A stretch of DNA of 64,000 nucleotides from Pseudomonas capeferrum (GTDB taxonomy: Bacteria; Pseudomonadota; Gammaproteobacteria; Pseudomonadales; Pseudomonadaceae), in the NCBI RefSeq assembly GCF_013523055.1, contig NZ_JAAMQM010000023.1, forward strand, positions 1 to 64,000. The letters run 5' to 3'. Below are positions 19,153 through 28,293 of the stretch, one piece after another; the first letter of the stretch is position 1; every line of letters starts with the position of its first letter. A program made the position numbers and the translations under genes. Under the pieces are notes generated by a model that ran no database searches, was not told the origin of the DNA, and was given only the letters and a program-made list of their open reading frames with translations.

Positions 19153-20466
19153 ATGAAAGTTTTGAAAGGCCAGGACATCCTGGCACTTGGCTTCATGACG
19201 TTCGCGTTGTTCGTCGGCGCGGGCAATATCATTTTCCCGCCTATCGTAGGCTTGCAATCCGGTCCTCATGTCTGGATGGCTGCCTTGGGCTTTCTGGTGA
19301 CCGCCGTTGGTCTGCCGGTCATTACCGTGGTCGCGCTAGCCAAGGTGGGCGGCGGCATGGACGCCCTCAGCAGCCCCATCGGCAAGTTCTTCGGGGGCCT
19401 GCTGGCAGCGGTGTGCTACCTCTCGGTAGGGCCCTTGTTCGCCACGCCGCGCACTGCCACCGTTTCCTTCGAAGTGGGCGTCGCGCCCCTGACGGGTGAA
19501 AGCCCACTGGCACTGTTCATCTATAGCCTGGTGTATTTCATCGTTGTGCTGGCCGTGTCGATGTATCCGGGCAAGCTCCTGGATACCGTAGGACGTTTCC
19601 TCGCGCCATTGAAGATCCTCGCGCTGGCCGCACTTGGCGTCGCTGCCTTCATGCTGCCTGCCGGTCCCGTAGGCGAAGCCCAGCCGGCCTATGTGGCGGC
19701 ACCGTTCTCTCAAGGCTTCATCAATGGCTATTTGACCATGGATACCCTTGGCGCATTGGTATTCGGCATTGTCATTGTCAATGCCATTCGCTCCCGAGGT
19801 ATCGAGTCGCCCAAGTTGATCACCCGTTATGCCATCATTGCCGGCCTGATCGCCGGTGTCGGTCTGGCCTTGGTTTATATCAGCCTGTTCCGCCTGGGTG
19901 CGGGCAGTCACGAGATTGCTGCAGGGGCTAGCAACGGCGCGGCCGTTCTGCATGCCTATGTTCAGCACACCTTCGGGTCGTTGGGCAGCGGGTTCCTCGC
20001 GGTGCTGATCGCGTTGGCCTGCCTGGTGACCGCGGTTGGCCTGACTTGCGCCTGCGCCGAATACTTCAGTCAGATCCTCCCGCTGTCCTACCGCGCGTTG
20101 GTCGTGATCCTTGCAGGATTCTCCCTGTTGGTCTCGAATCTGGGTCTGACCAAGTTGATCATGTTCTCGATCCCGCTGCTGACCGCGATCTATCCGCCGT
20201 GCATCGTGGTGGTCGCCCTGAGCTTCTGCAAAAACCTGTGTAATTCGCCAGCCCGTATCCTGGGTCCGGTCATGCTCGTGTCCTTTGTCTTCGGTGTTGT
20301 CGATGCGATCAAGGGCAGCAGTCTTGCCGGTCTCCTGCCTGACGCACTCGCGCACTTGCCGTTGAGCGATCAAGGCCTTGCCTGGCTGGTGCCGTCCGTT
20401 GCGATGCTTGCCGTGGTCGTGGTCTGCGACCGCATGCTCGGCAAGCCGAGCGAGGCGGTGGCTTGA
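19153..20466 (+). CDS. brnQ: Branched-chain amino acid transport system II carrier protein
   Basis: A 437-residue inner-membrane symporter for Leu, Ile and Val with about 12 membrane helices. The opening LGFMTFALFVGAGNIIFPP is diagnostic for the LIVCS family, and TCACAEYFS and SNLGLTKLI are also typical. I place the start at ATG 19153 (MKVLKGQDILALG), the usual family N-terminus; a GTG at 19138 would add five residues. Neither has a good Shine-Dalgarno sequence. It is flanked by terminators on both sides and is probably monocistronic. Confidence 0.93.
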   Translation: MKVLKGQDILALGFMTFALFVGAGNIIFPPIVGLQSGPHVWMAALGFLVTAVGLPVITVVALAKVGGGMDALSSPIGKFFGGLLAAVCYLSVGPLFATPRTATVSFEVGVAPLTGESPLALFIYSLVYFIVVLAVSMYPGKLLDTVGRFLAPLKILALAALGVAAFMLPAGPVGEAQPAYVAAPFSQGFINGYLTMDTLGALVFGIVIVNAIRSRGIESPKLITRYAIIAGLIAGVGLALVYISLFRLGAGSHEIAAGASNGAAVLHAYVQHTFGSLGSGFLAVLIALACLVTAVGLTCACAEYFSQILPLSYRALVVILAGFSLLVSNLGLTKLIMFSIPLLTAIYPPCIVVVALSFCKNLCNSPARILGPVMLVSFVFGVVDAIKGSSLAGLLPDALAHLPLSDQGLAWLVPSVAMLAVVVVCDRMLGKPSEAVA

Positions 20467-20531
20467 GGATTGAAACCCGAGCGCTGACACTGGCCAAAAG
20501 CCGATAGCGTGTCTGCCTCAGGCAGAAGTCG

Positions 20532-20566
20532 AACCCCACATCCTTAGGGATGTGGGGTTTTTTTTA
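20532..20566 (+). terminator. Rho-independent terminator after brnQ
   Basis: A 12-bp perfect stem (AACCCCACATCC at 20532-20543 with 20548-20559) with a 4-base loop is followed by a run of eight T. Confidence 0.92.
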
Positions 20567-20629
20567 GTTCAAAAGGGGCGGGCAGGCTCGGGGTGCGAAT
20601 GTAGATTCTTGTATGTTGTGGCTGTTGCT

Positions 20630-20730
20630 GGCTATCGACGGGCAAGTCGCATCGGTGAACCGCCGCTCCCACAGGGTCCCAATGAGTTAGCGTTTATTCC
20701 ATGAAAGCGGCCTTGCCCCGCGCTAGGACC
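20630..20730. repeat. Degenerate REP-like sequence
   Basis: GGCTATCGACGGGCAAG (20631-20647) followed by CCGCTCCCACAGGG (20663-20676) looks like a Pseudomonas REP split by about 15 bases, and GGCCTTGCCCCGCGCTAGG about 40 bases on resembles an inverted partner. The match is partial. The remainder of the 410-base gap between brnQ and the next gene, beyond the terminator, shows no gene. Confidence 0.45.
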
Positions 20731-20876
20731 GTCAGCCATCAAAAAGGCTCGGACCTGAAGATTGAAATAGGTACAGCGTCTTGAAACAAATGTTTCCTTT
20801 ACGTGCCTTTTCTTGCAACCAGGCGTCGAAAGCGGGTCTATATCGTTCTGTGCACGGAAAGGTACGAGAAAACCGC

Positions 20877-21626
20877 ATGAGCTTCATTCAAAGTGATCTG
20901 AGCAATCTACTGGCGGCCATATGGTTCGTCGTCTGCTGGGGCGGGTATACGCGGTATGCGACTTGGAAAGGGCGCGACACAGCGTGTCTGGCCAGTGTGC
21001 TGCACCTGTACCGGGAAGACTGGATGCGGCGCATGTTGCTGCGGGACAACCGTATCGCCGACGCGAGCGTGATCGGTAATCTGGAGCGCAACGCTTCGTT
21101 CTTCGCCTCCAGTACGCTGATCATTCTGGCGGGCATCCTGACCGTGCTCGGCGCTACTGACAGGGCGTTGTCCCTGCTCGCCGACCTGCCGCTGGTGCAG
21201 AAAACCTCCCAGGGCATTTCGGAAATCAAGCTGTTGTGTCTGGCAACGGTCTTTGTCTATGCCTTCTTCACTTTCAGTTGGTGCATGCGCCAGTACAACT
21301 TCGCCGCGGTACTCGTAGGGTCGGCTCCCATGATCGGCGAGCGTTTGGTCAATGAGCTCGAGCGCAAGGCGTTTGCATCGCGCGCCGCGCGTGTGTTGTC
21401 ACTGGCGGCCAACCAGTTCAACTTCGGTTTGCGTTCCTATTATTTCGGCATGGCCATGTTGAGCTGGTTCATCAGCCCCTGGTTGTTCATGCTGGTCTGT
21501 GTAGGCGTGGTACTTATCCTGTACCGCCGAGAGTTTCATTCCGATGTGTTGGAGGTGATGGTGTTCACACCTACCGAGAGTGCGCCTACCGAGGTAGTCA
21601 AGGACACTAGCATGCAGAGTAACTGA
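20877..21626 (+). CDS. DUF599 family membrane protein
   Basis: A 249-residue protein with about four membrane helices (about 7-27, 78-100, 118-138, 195-222). The opening IWFVVCWGGYTRYATWKGRD and the middle FTFSWCMRQYNF match the DUF599 family, whose members are conserved in proteobacteria but have no defined role. The start at 20877 gives the usual family N-terminus; longer in-frame starts upstream add a non-conserved stretch. The stop is followed by a bidirectional terminator shared with the next, convergent gene. Confidence 0.85.
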   Translation: MSFIQSDLSNLLAAIWFVVCWGGYTRYATWKGRDTACLASVLHLYREDWMRRMLLRDNRIADASVIGNLERNASFFASSTLIILAGILTVLGATDRALSLLADLPLVQKTSQGISEIKLLCLATVFVYAFFTFSWCMRQYNFAAVLVGSAPMIGERLVNELERKAFASRAARVLSLAANQFNFGLRSYYFGMAMLSWFISPWLFMLVCVGVVLILYRREFHSDVLEVMVFTPTESAPTEVVKDTSMQSN

Positions 21627-21652
21627 ATCGTTAATTCCCAAAGTTCAGGCAT

Positions 21653-21681
21653 AAAAAAACCCGACAGCGTCGGGTTTTTTT
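21653..21681. terminator. Bidirectional terminator
   Basis: CCCGAC (21660-21665) pairs with GTCGGG (21669-21674) around AGC, flanked by seven A on the left and seven T on the right. It can serve both the DUF599 gene and the convergent small lipoprotein gene. Confidence 0.9.
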
Positions 21682-21694
21682 ATGAAACTGACGC

Positions 21695-21970
21695 TTACTG
21701 ACGAGCAGGCTCGGCAGGAGCGGTAACCGGCGCCGTGGTGTTCGGAGCGGCTTCTTCCGCAGCCCTGCGATTGGCTTCGGCCTGATCTTTGGAGGCTTCG
21801 GCGTTTTCTTCCGCAGCATCGTTCACCTTGTCTTGCGCATCACCCATCTTCTCTTGGGCGTCTTCGCGGTGTTCTTGTGCGTCTTGGGCTTTGTCTTCGC
21901 TCGCTTTATCGCAAGCGGCCAGACCCATGGCAGCAGCCAGCATCAGAGCAAAAGCAAATGGTTTACGCAT
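21695..21970 (-). CDS. Small Ala/Asp/Glu-rich helical lipoprotein
   Basis: A 91-residue lipoprotein with lipobox LAAC (Cys20). The mature part, about residues 22-70, is one long acidic helix with recurring DAQ/EDA/NDA units (AQDAQEHREDAQEKMGDAQD), compatible with a coiled coil. The last 20 residues are Pro/Thr/Ala-rich. It resembles small abundant envelope lipoproteins in architecture, but I cannot assign a family. GGAG lies 6-9 bases before the ATG. It converges on the DUF599 gene and diverges from htpG; its own promoter must lie in the 420-base gap before htpG. Confidence 0.75.
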   Translation of the reverse strand: MRKPFAFALMLAAAMGLAACDKASEDKAQDAQEHREDAQEKMGDAQDKVNDAAEENAEASKDQAEANRRAAEEAAPNTTAPVTAPAEPARQ

Positions 21971-22281
21971 GGGGTGTTTCTCCTTGTGGAATAAGTGACT
22001 TGTTTCTTCGAGTTCGGCCCTGTGAAATTAGTTCCACGAAGAATGAAGATATATAACTGCCGGATTCGAATGGACTTTTCTTCGCCCTCGGCACCTCTTC
22101 GTCGCTTATCGCAGGTGATGTGCGCGAGGCAGCCAATCAAGACATGTAGAAGCTTCCTTGCAGCGCTTGCGCACGGTCGGCAATGCTGCACTGCAGGGAA
22201 GAGCTTTCTTTTTGAATGGTTGTGAGTGGCAGTGCGTCGATGAGGATCACGCATTTTTGCCGATCGGCTTTCAGGTGCGCA

Positions 22282-22309
22282 CTTGAAATAGCCTGGCACG
22301 CCCCCATCT
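22282..22309 (+). promoter_or_regulatory. Sigma-32 heat-shock promoter for htpG
   Basis: CTTGAAA (22282-22288), 14 bases, CCCATCT (22303-22309) match the RpoH consensus (CTTGAAA, 11-16 bases, CCCATNT) fully. Expected start near 22316 gives a leader of about 75 bases. The rest of the gap 21971-22281 shows no gene. Confidence 0.85.
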
Positions 22310-22391
22310 GCATGACATCCCGCCAATAAAGCAGGCCAGGGCATTGCCCAGTCTCGCGGCGACAACTGCCATAGATCGGAGTTAGAAGACC

Positions 22392-24299
22392 ATGAGTGTG
22401 GAGACTCAAAAAGAAACCCTGGGCTTCCAGACCGAGGTGAAGCAGCTGCTGCACCTCATGATTCATTCCCTCTACTCGAACAAGGAAATCTTCCTGCGCG
22501 AGTTGATCTCCAACGCCTCCGACGCCGCCGACAAGCTGCGTTTTGAAGCGCTGGCCAAGCCCGAGCTGCTCGAAGGCGATGCGGACCTGAAGATCCGCGT
22601 GAGCTTCGACAAGGAAGCGGGCACCGTGACCCTCGAGGACAACGGTATCGGCATGAGCCGCGAGGACGTCATCGCCCACCTGGGTACGATCGCCAAGTCC
22701 GGCACCTCCGATTTCATGAAGAACCTCACCGGCGACCAGAAGAAGGATTCGCACCTGATTGGTCAGTTCGGTGTCGGCTTCTATTCGGCCTTCATCGTGG
22801 CCGACAAGGTCGACGTATACAGCCGTCGCGCCGGCCTGCCAGCCGCTGAAGGCGTACATTGGTCTTCCCAGGGCGAGGGCGAATTCGAAGTCGCCACGAT
22901 CGACAAGCCGCAGCGCGGCACCCGTATCGTCCTGCACTTGAAAAAGGATGAGCACGAGTTCGCCGACGGCTGGCGTCTGCGTAACGTCGTCAAGAAGTAC
23001 TCCGATCACATTGCCTTGCCGATCGAATTGCCCAAGGAGCAATCCGCCGCCGCCGAAGGCGAAGAGCAGCCGGCGCAGGAGTGGGAAACCGTCAACCGTG
23101 CCAGTGCCTTGTGGACCCGTCCTCGCAATGAAGTCAAGGACGAGGAATACCAGGAGTTCTACAAGCACATCGGGCATGACTTCGAAAACCCGCTTGCCTG
23201 GAGCCACAACAAGGTCGAGGGCAAGCTGGAATACAACTCGCTGCTCTACGTACCGGCCCGTGCACCCTTCGACCTGTACCAGCGTGAAGCGCCGCGCGGC
23301 CTGAAGCTGTATGTCCAGCGTGTGTTCATCATGGATCAGGCCGAGTCGTTCCTGCCTCTGTACCTGCGCTTCATCAAGGGTGTGGTGGATTCCAATGACC
23401 TGTCCCTGAACGTATCCCGCGAAATCCTGCAGAAAGATCCGATCATCGACTCGATGAAGTCGGCGCTCACCAAGCGTGTCCTCGACATGCTGGAGAAGCT
23501 GGCGAAAAACGAACCCGAGCAGTACAAGGGCTTCTGGAAGAACTTCGGCCAGGTCCTCAAGGAAGGCCCGGCGGAGGACTTCGCCAACAAGGAGAAGATC
23601 GCCGGCCTGCTGCGCTTCGCCTCCACCCAGGATGAAAGCGGCGAGCAGAGCGTCGCTCTGGCCGACTACCTGGCGCGTGCCAAGGAAGGCCAGGACAAGA
23701 TCTACTACCTCACTGGCGAGACCTATGCGCAGGTCAAGAACAGCCCGCACCTGGAGGTCTTCCGCAAGAAAGGCATCGAGGTTCTGCTGCTGACCGATCG
23801 TATCGATGAGTGGCTGATGAGCTACCTCAACGAATTCGATGGCAAGAGCTTCGTCGATGTCGCTCGTGGTGACCTGGACCTGGGCAAGCTCGACTCGGAA
23901 GAGGACAAGAAGGCTCAGGAAGAAGTCGCCAAGGAGAAGGAAGGCCTGGTCGAGCGCCTCAAGGGTGCCTTGGGCGATAGCGTGGCCGAGGTACGTGTTT
24001 CGCACCGCCTCACCGATTCGCCGGCCATCCTCGCCATCGGCGAGCAGGACCTGGGCCTGCAGATGCGCCAGATCCTGGAAGCCAGCGGCCAGAAGGTCCC
24101 GGAATCCAAGCCGATCTTCGAGTTCAACCCGGCTCACCCGCTGATCGAGAAACTGGATAACGAGCAAAGCGAAGATCGTTTCGCCGAGCTCTCGCACATT
24201 CTCTTCGATCAGGCGGCCCTGGCGGCTGGAGACAGCCTCAAGGACCCGGCAGCCTACGTTCGTCGTCTGAACAAGCTGCTGGTCGAGTTGTCTGCTTGA
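22392..24299 (+). CDS. htpG: Molecular chaperone HtpG (Hsp90)
   Basis: The 635-residue ATP-dependent chaperone has the GHKL ATPase domain (residues about 1-230: LRELISNASDAADKLRFEAL, VTLEDNGIGMS, GTIAKSGT, GQFGVGFYSAF), a middle domain with the catalytic Arg loop (SLNVSREILQKD) and a C-terminal dimer domain. It lacks the eukaryotic MEEVD tail as expected for bacteria. A consensus heat-shock promoter lies about 80 bases upstream. A terminator follows 13 bases after the stop. Confidence 0.98.
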   Translation: MSVETQKETLGFQTEVKQLLHLMIHSLYSNKEIFLRELISNASDAADKLRFEALAKPELLEGDADLKIRVSFDKEAGTVTLEDNGIGMSREDVIAHLGTIAKSGTSDFMKNLTGDQKKDSHLIGQFGVGFYSAFIVADKVDVYSRRAGLPAAEGVHWSSQGEGEFEVATIDKPQRGTRIVLHLKKDEHEFADGWRLRNVVKKYSDHIALPIELPKEQSAAAEGEEQPAQEWETVNRASALWTRPRNEVKDEEYQEFYKHIGHDFENPLAWSHNKVEGKLEYNSLLYVPARAPFDLYQREAPRGLKLYVQRVFIMDQAESFLPLYLRFIKGVVDSNDLSLNVSREILQKDPIIDSMKSALTKRVLDMLEKLAKNEPEQYKGFWKNFGQVLKEGPAEDFANKEKIAGLLRFASTQDESGEQSVALADYLARAKEGQDKIYYLTGETYAQVKNSPHLEVFRKKGIEVLLLTDRIDEWLMSYLNEFDGKSFVDVARGDLDLGKLDSEEDKKAQEEVAKEKEGLVERLKGALGDSVAEVRVSHRLTDSPAILAIGEQDLGLQMRQILEASGQKVPESKPIFEFNPAHPLIEKLDNEQSEDRFAELSHILFDQAALAAGDSLKDPAAYVRRLNKLLVELSA

Positions 24300-24312
24300 T
24301 TTGATGCAATGC

Positions 24313-24337
24313 AAAGCCCGCTTCGGCGGGCTTTTTT
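24313..24337 (+). terminator. Terminator after htpG
   Basis: AAAGCCCGC (24313-24321) pairs with 24326-24334 around the stable tetraloop TTCG and runs into six T. Confidence 0.9.
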
Positions 24338-24357
24338 CATGGTGCAAGGAGGAGTAG

Positions 24358-25083
24358 ATGAGCAAGGTAATTGTCGAATCACTGGTGTATCACCTCTCTG
24401 GCAAGACCTATGAAAGTCGTCTGGTGTACGCACCTGGCGCGCTGGCTCAGCCGGGACTGGTGATGGCGCCCAACTGGATGGGCATTGGCGAGGGTGCCGA
24501 GCGTATCGCCAAGGAAGTGGCCAGCCAGGGCTATGTGGTGCTGATCGCCGATCTCTATGGGCAATCGGACCGGCCCTCGACCGCCGACGAGGCGGGTGCG
24601 GCAATGATGCCGTTGAAGAATGACCGTGCCGAATTGCGTAAACGCATGAAAGCCGCTTTGAATGAGCTGCTGGGGCAATCCAGGGCAGTGCTCCTGCCCG
24701 GCAAGGTCGCGGCGTTCGGTTTCTGCTTCGGCGGTTGCTGCGCGCTGGAACTGGCGCGTACCGGTGCCGATCTCAAGGCCGCAGTGTCCTTCCACGGCAC
24801 TCTCGATACCCCCGATCCCGAGGATGCGAAAAATATAAAAGGCTCGGTTCTGGTCCTGCACGGCGCATCCGATCCCTTGGTTCCGCAGGAGCAGTTGCCT
24901 GCTTTCGAGGCCGAGATGAACGCCGCCAAGGTCGACTGGCAGTTGCACAGCTTTGGCGGTGCAGTGCATTCCTTTACCGATCCCGCGGCCAATACACCGG
25001 GCAAGATGCAGTACGATCGGCGCACCTCGATGCGAGCTTTCAAGGCGATGCATGACCTGCTCAATGAGGTTTTCCAGCGCTGA
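24358..25083 (+). CDS. Dienelactone hydrolase family protein
   Basis: A 241-residue cytoplasmic alpha/beta hydrolase. The nucleophile is Cys123 in GFCFGGCCA, as in true dienelactone hydrolases, with Asp172 in HGASDPLVP and His204 in GGAVHSFTDP completing the triad. Cys in place of Ser separates it from esterases. AAGGAGGAG ends five bases before the ATG. No aromatic-degradation genes are near, so a role in chloroaromatic breakdown is not indicated; the natural substrate is unknown. It has no partner in the operon sense: htpG's terminator is upstream and the next gene starts 162 bases later. Confidence 0.88.
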   Translation: MSKVIVESLVYHLSGKTYESRLVYAPGALAQPGLVMAPNWMGIGEGAERIAKEVASQGYVVLIADLYGQSDRPSTADEAGAAMMPLKNDRAELRKRMKAALNELLGQSRAVLLPGKVAAFGFCFGGCCALELARTGADLKAAVSFHGTLDTPDPEDAKNIKGSVLVLHGASDPLVPQEQLPAFEAEMNAAKVDWQLHSFGGAVHSFTDPAANTPGKMQYDRRTSMRAFKAMHDLLNEVFQR

Positions 25084-25245
25084 GGGAAGGGGAGGGGCCT
25101 CCACCGGTGTTCTCCGCTCTCCTGGCGATTTAGTCGCCTTCCTGCACAAGTGCCCAAGGCCAGGCCAGGCATTTGCGCGGCGACCTCTGAACCGGCAACG
25201 AGCCCAGGCTGTCTACCTTGCTCTCATCTGACAAGGATCCTGCCA

Positions 25246-26256
25246 ATGCTCGCCCGAGGTCTCGCCTGGATGCTGGTGCCGTTGCTGCTGAGCGAAGCGG
25301 CAGCGGCGCGCGACTATCGCTACACCGATGCCCATCTGCATTACGTCGATTTCTTCCAGGAAAGCGAAGGCATGCCCGCCTTGCTCAAGGCCATGGACGC
25401 GGCGGGTATCGATCAGTCGATGATCTCCGGCATTCCGGTTGCCAAGAAATGGCACGAAGACGAGCCCAAGCGTCCGCGTTACTACGCTGGCGACGATGCC
25501 TCCGCCTACTGGTACAGCGCCACCGATGTCTACGTGGCGGCTGCCCTGGAAAAACTGGCACCCGAGCAGCGTCGTCGCTTTCATCCGTTCCTGTCGGGGT
25601 TCAACCCGGTGGACAAGAATGCCGTGACGCATATCGAACGCATGCTCGAGTTGTACCCGGGGTTATGGCAGGGTATCGGCGAAGTCTTCACTCGCCACGA
25701 CGACCTGACGGCCTTGACCAGTGGCGATACTCCGCGGGCCAACAACGAGGCCCTGACGCGGGTCTACCACCTGGCTGCCGAGCGTGACCTGCCAGTGCTC
25801 ATCCATTCCAATATCACCTCCAAACGCGAGCGCAACCCTTTGTATCTGGCCGAGATCGAGGAGCCCTTGCGTGACCATCCGCACACGCGCTTCATCTGGG
25901 CGCACGCGGGGACCAGCATGGAGATTCATCGCCACCAGACACAGATGGATTTTCTCCCGCCGATCGTCACCCGCCTGCTCGATGATTACCCGAATCTGTA
26001 CATAGACTTGTCCTGGAGCGTGCTCGAGCCTTATTTGCTGGATGAAAAGAAGGTGCCCAGGAAAGCGTGGCTGGAGTTGGTCGAGCGTTTCCCTGATCGC
26101 TTCATGCTTGGCTCGGACGTCGTGGGACGCTTCGACAACCTAGGCAAGGAGATGCACGGCTTCGAGCCATTCCTGGACGCCTTGCCCGAGCCAGTGGCCC
26201 GCCAGGTGGCGCGGGACAACTTCCTGGCCATCCTGCCCAAGGCCAGCAAGCAATAG
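25246..26256 (+). CDS. Exported amidohydrolase-family (TIM-barrel) hydrolase
   Basis: The 336-residue protein has a signal peptide (residues 1-21, ...LLLSEAAAARD) and an amidohydrolase-2-type barrel. Metal ligands visible are His30 and His32 in TDAHLHYVD, a His in VLIHSNI, a His in FIWAHAGTS and an Asp in MLGSDVVGR. A start at 25246 is supported by AAGGAT at 25233-25238; longer frames upstream have no signal peptide at their N-terminus. Export to the periplasm is unusual for this superfamily. Substrate is unknown. It converges on fabB with a bidirectional terminator between. Confidence 0.8.
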   Translation: MLARGLAWMLVPLLLSEAAAARDYRYTDAHLHYVDFFQESEGMPALLKAMDAAGIDQSMISGIPVAKKWHEDEPKRPRYYAGDDASAYWYSATDVYVAAALEKLAPEQRRRFHPFLSGFNPVDKNAVTHIERMLELYPGLWQGIGEVFTRHDDLTALTSGDTPRANNEALTRVYHLAAERDLPVLIHSNITSKRERNPLYLAEIEEPLRDHPHTRFIWAHAGTSMEIHRHQTQMDFLPPIVTRLLDDYPNLYIDLSWSVLEPYLLDEKKVPRKAWLELVERFPDRFMLGSDVVGRFDNLGKEMHGFEPFLDALPEPVARQVARDNFLAILPKASKQ

Positions 26257-26296
26257 CGGGCTGATACACGCTAGCGAAGCCTCTGCGCCTGGAATG

Positions 26297-26327
26297 AAAA
26301 ACGCCCCGAACCAGTCGGGGCGTTTTT
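26297..26327. terminator. Bidirectional terminator between amidohydrolase gene and fabB
   Basis: AAAAACGCCCCGA (26297-26309) pairs perfectly with 26315-26327 around a 5-base loop; T-runs appear in both orientations. Confidence 0.92.
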
Positions 26328-26340
26328 GTTATTGCAGCAA

Positions 26341-27561
26341 TTACTTGCCTTGCCAGCGCTTGAGCACCAGCGTGGCGTTGGTGCCACCAAAGCCGAAGCT
26401 GTTGCTCATCACCGTATCGACCTTGGCGTTTTCCTGGGTCTGCAGCTGCACCGGCAAATCGGCAACGGCAGGGTCCAGTTCGTCGATGTTGGCGGAGCCC
26501 GCGATGAAGTTGTTCTCCATCATCAGCAGGCAGTAGATCGCCTCGTGCACACCGGCGGCGCCCAGCGAGTGACCCGACAGGCTCTTGGTCGAGCTGATGG
26601 CCGGGGCCTTGTCGCCGAACACTTCGCGAACGCCTTTCATCTCCGCGACATCGCCTACTGGAGTCGAGGTGCCGTGGGTGTTCAGGTAGTCCACCGGGGT
26701 GTCGACGGTGGCCAGGGCCATCTGCATGCAGCGCACGGCGCCTTCGCCGCTTGGCGCCACCATGTCGTAACCATCGGAGGTCGCGCCATAGCCGACGATT
26801 TCGGCGTAGATCTTCGCGCCACGAGCCAGGGCATGCTCGAGTTCCTCGACCACGACCATGCCGCCGCCGCCAGCGATGACGAAGCCATCACGCTGAGCGT
26901 CGTAGGCGCGAGAAGCTTTTTCCGGCGTGTCGTTGTACTGGCTGGACAGGGCGCCCATGGCGTCGAACAGGAACGATTGGCTCCAGTGCTCTTCTTCGCC
27001 GCCACCAGCGAAGACGATATCCTGCTTGCCCAGCTGGATCTGCTCCATGGCAGTACCGATGCAGTGGGCGCTGGTCGCGCATGCCGACGAGATCGAGTAG
27101 TTGATGCCCTTGATCTTGAATGGAGTGGCCAGGCATGCCGAAACGGTACTACCCATGGTGCGGGTTACACGATAGGGGCCGACGCGCTTGACGCCTTTCT
27201 CGCGCAGGATGTCCAGCGCTTCCATCTGGTTCAGGGTCGAGGCACCGCCGGAGCCGGCCACCAGGCCGGTACGCGGGTTGGATACCTGGTCTTCCGTCAG
27301 GCCCGAGTCCTTGATCGCGTCCTGCATCGCCAGGTAGGCGTAGGCAGCGGCGTGACCGACGAAGCGGTAGACCTTGCGGTCGATGAGCTCTTCGAGGTTG
27401 AGGTCGATGGAACCGGAAACCTGACTACGCAGCCCCATTTCCTTGTATTCCGGGTTATAGCGGATGCCCGGACGGCCCTTGCGCAGGTTTTCGGTGACGG
27501 TCTCTTTGTCATTGCCCAGGCACGATACGATGCCCAGACCAGTGATAACGACGCGGCGCAT
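26341..27561 (-). CDS. fabB: 3-oxoacyl-ACP synthase I
   Basis: The 406-residue condensing enzyme elongates acyl-ACP and is needed for unsaturated fatty acids after FabA isomerisation. The Cys-His-His triad is Cys161 (SISSACATSAH), His296 (NTHGTSTPVGD) and His331 (KSLSGHSLGAAG). The terminal SNSFGFGGTNATLVL loop is intact. It lies 11 bases downstream of fabA on the same strand, the classical Pseudomonas fabAB operon. Confidence 0.98.
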   Translation of the reverse strand: MRRVVITGLGIVSCLGNDKETVTENLRKGRPGIRYNPEYKEMGLRSQVSGSIDLNLEELIDRKVYRFVGHAAAYAYLAMQDAIKDSGLTEDQVSNPRTGLVAGSGGASTLNQMEALDILREKGVKRVGPYRVTRTMGSTVSACLATPFKIKGINYSISSACATSAHCIGTAMEQIQLGKQDIVFAGGGEEEHWSQSFLFDAMGALSSQYNDTPEKASRAYDAQRDGFVIAGGGGMVVVEELEHALARGAKIYAEIVGYGATSDGYDMVAPSGEGAVRCMQMALATVDTPVDYLNTHGTSTPVGDVAEMKGVREVFGDKAPAISSTKSLSGHSLGAAGVHEAIYCLLMMENNFIAGSANIDELDPAVADLPVQLQTQENAKVDTVMSNSFGFGGTNATLVLKRWQGK

Positions 27562-27572
27562 GCGTATAACCC

Positions 27573-28088
27573 TTAGAAATTTTCAGTGGAGGTGAACACG
27601 CCGACTCTCAAGCCTTCGGCGGTGTAGATCTCGCGACCGTCGACGCTGACCGAGCCATCGGCGATGGCCATGTTCAGCTTGCCTTTGAGGACGCGCTTGA
27701 TATGAATGTTGTAAGTGACCTTCTTGGCCGTTGGCAAGACCTGGCCGAAGAATTTCACCTCGCCCGAACCCAACGCGCGCCCACGGCCCGGCAGGCCCTG
27801 CCAGCCCAGGAAGAAACCGACCAGCTGCCACATGGCGTCGAGGCCCAGGCAGCCCGGCATCACCGGATCGCCTTCGAAGTGGCAGGCGAAGAACCACAGG
27901 TCAGGATTGATATCCAGCTCGGCGACCAACTCACCCTTGCCGTACTTGCCGCCTTCCTGGCTGATATGGGTGATGCGATCGACCATCAGCATGTTCGGGG
28001 CGGGCAATTGCGCATTACCTTGGCCGAACAGCTCACCGCGACTGCAGCGCAGCAGGTCTTCCCGGGTAAAGGCGTTTTGTTTGGTCAT
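27573..28088 (-). CDS. fabA: 3-hydroxydecanoyl-ACP dehydratase/isomerase
   Basis: The 171-residue enzyme dehydrates 3-hydroxydecanoyl-ACP and isomerises the trans-2 product to cis-3, committing carbon to unsaturated fatty acids. Catalytic His70 and Asp84 lie in FACHFEGDPVMPGCLGLDAM at the family positions. GAGGAGCTCGC precedes the ATG. fabB follows directly. The 205-base upstream gap must carry the promoter; I did not find a convincing -35/-10 pair or regulator site there. Confidence 0.98.
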   Translation of the reverse strand: MTKQNAFTREDLLRCSRGELFGQGNAQLPAPNMLMVDRITHISQEGGKYGKGELVAELDINPDLWFFACHFEGDPVMPGCLGLDAMWQLVGFFLGWQGLPGRGRALGSGEVKFFGQVLPTAKKVTYNIHIKRVLKGKLNMAIADGSVSVDGREIYTAEGLRVGVFTSTENF

Positions 28089-28293
28089 GCGAGCTCCTCA
28101 ATAATCCCCATGTGGCAGGGGGCAATCTTCCCGACCGACCCAGAGCGCTTGAGCACGGGGCGGTAGCCTACAGGTAGACTATTGCGTTGTAGTGAAAGTC
28201 ACAGCGCACCTGGCAAAGAAGTACAGGTGTGCACTGAAAGGGGTATTTTCCGACCGGATGAAGGTCCTGTCCAGTATTTAAGACTGCCGCACT

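Noticed and set aside
18975..19499. Possible small gene overlapping the start of brnQ in another frame
   Set aside because: Arg/Gly-rich translation without motifs, overlapping the certain brnQ frame.
22137..24365. Long minus-strand open frame opposite htpG
   Set aside because: Shadow of htpG, whose domains and promoter are clear.
28089..28293. Regulator palindrome or promoter for fabAB
   Set aside because: Some partial matches (TTCACT, TAGTCT, TAGGCT) occur but no pair has proper spacing, and no convincing DesT/FadR-type site was seen.
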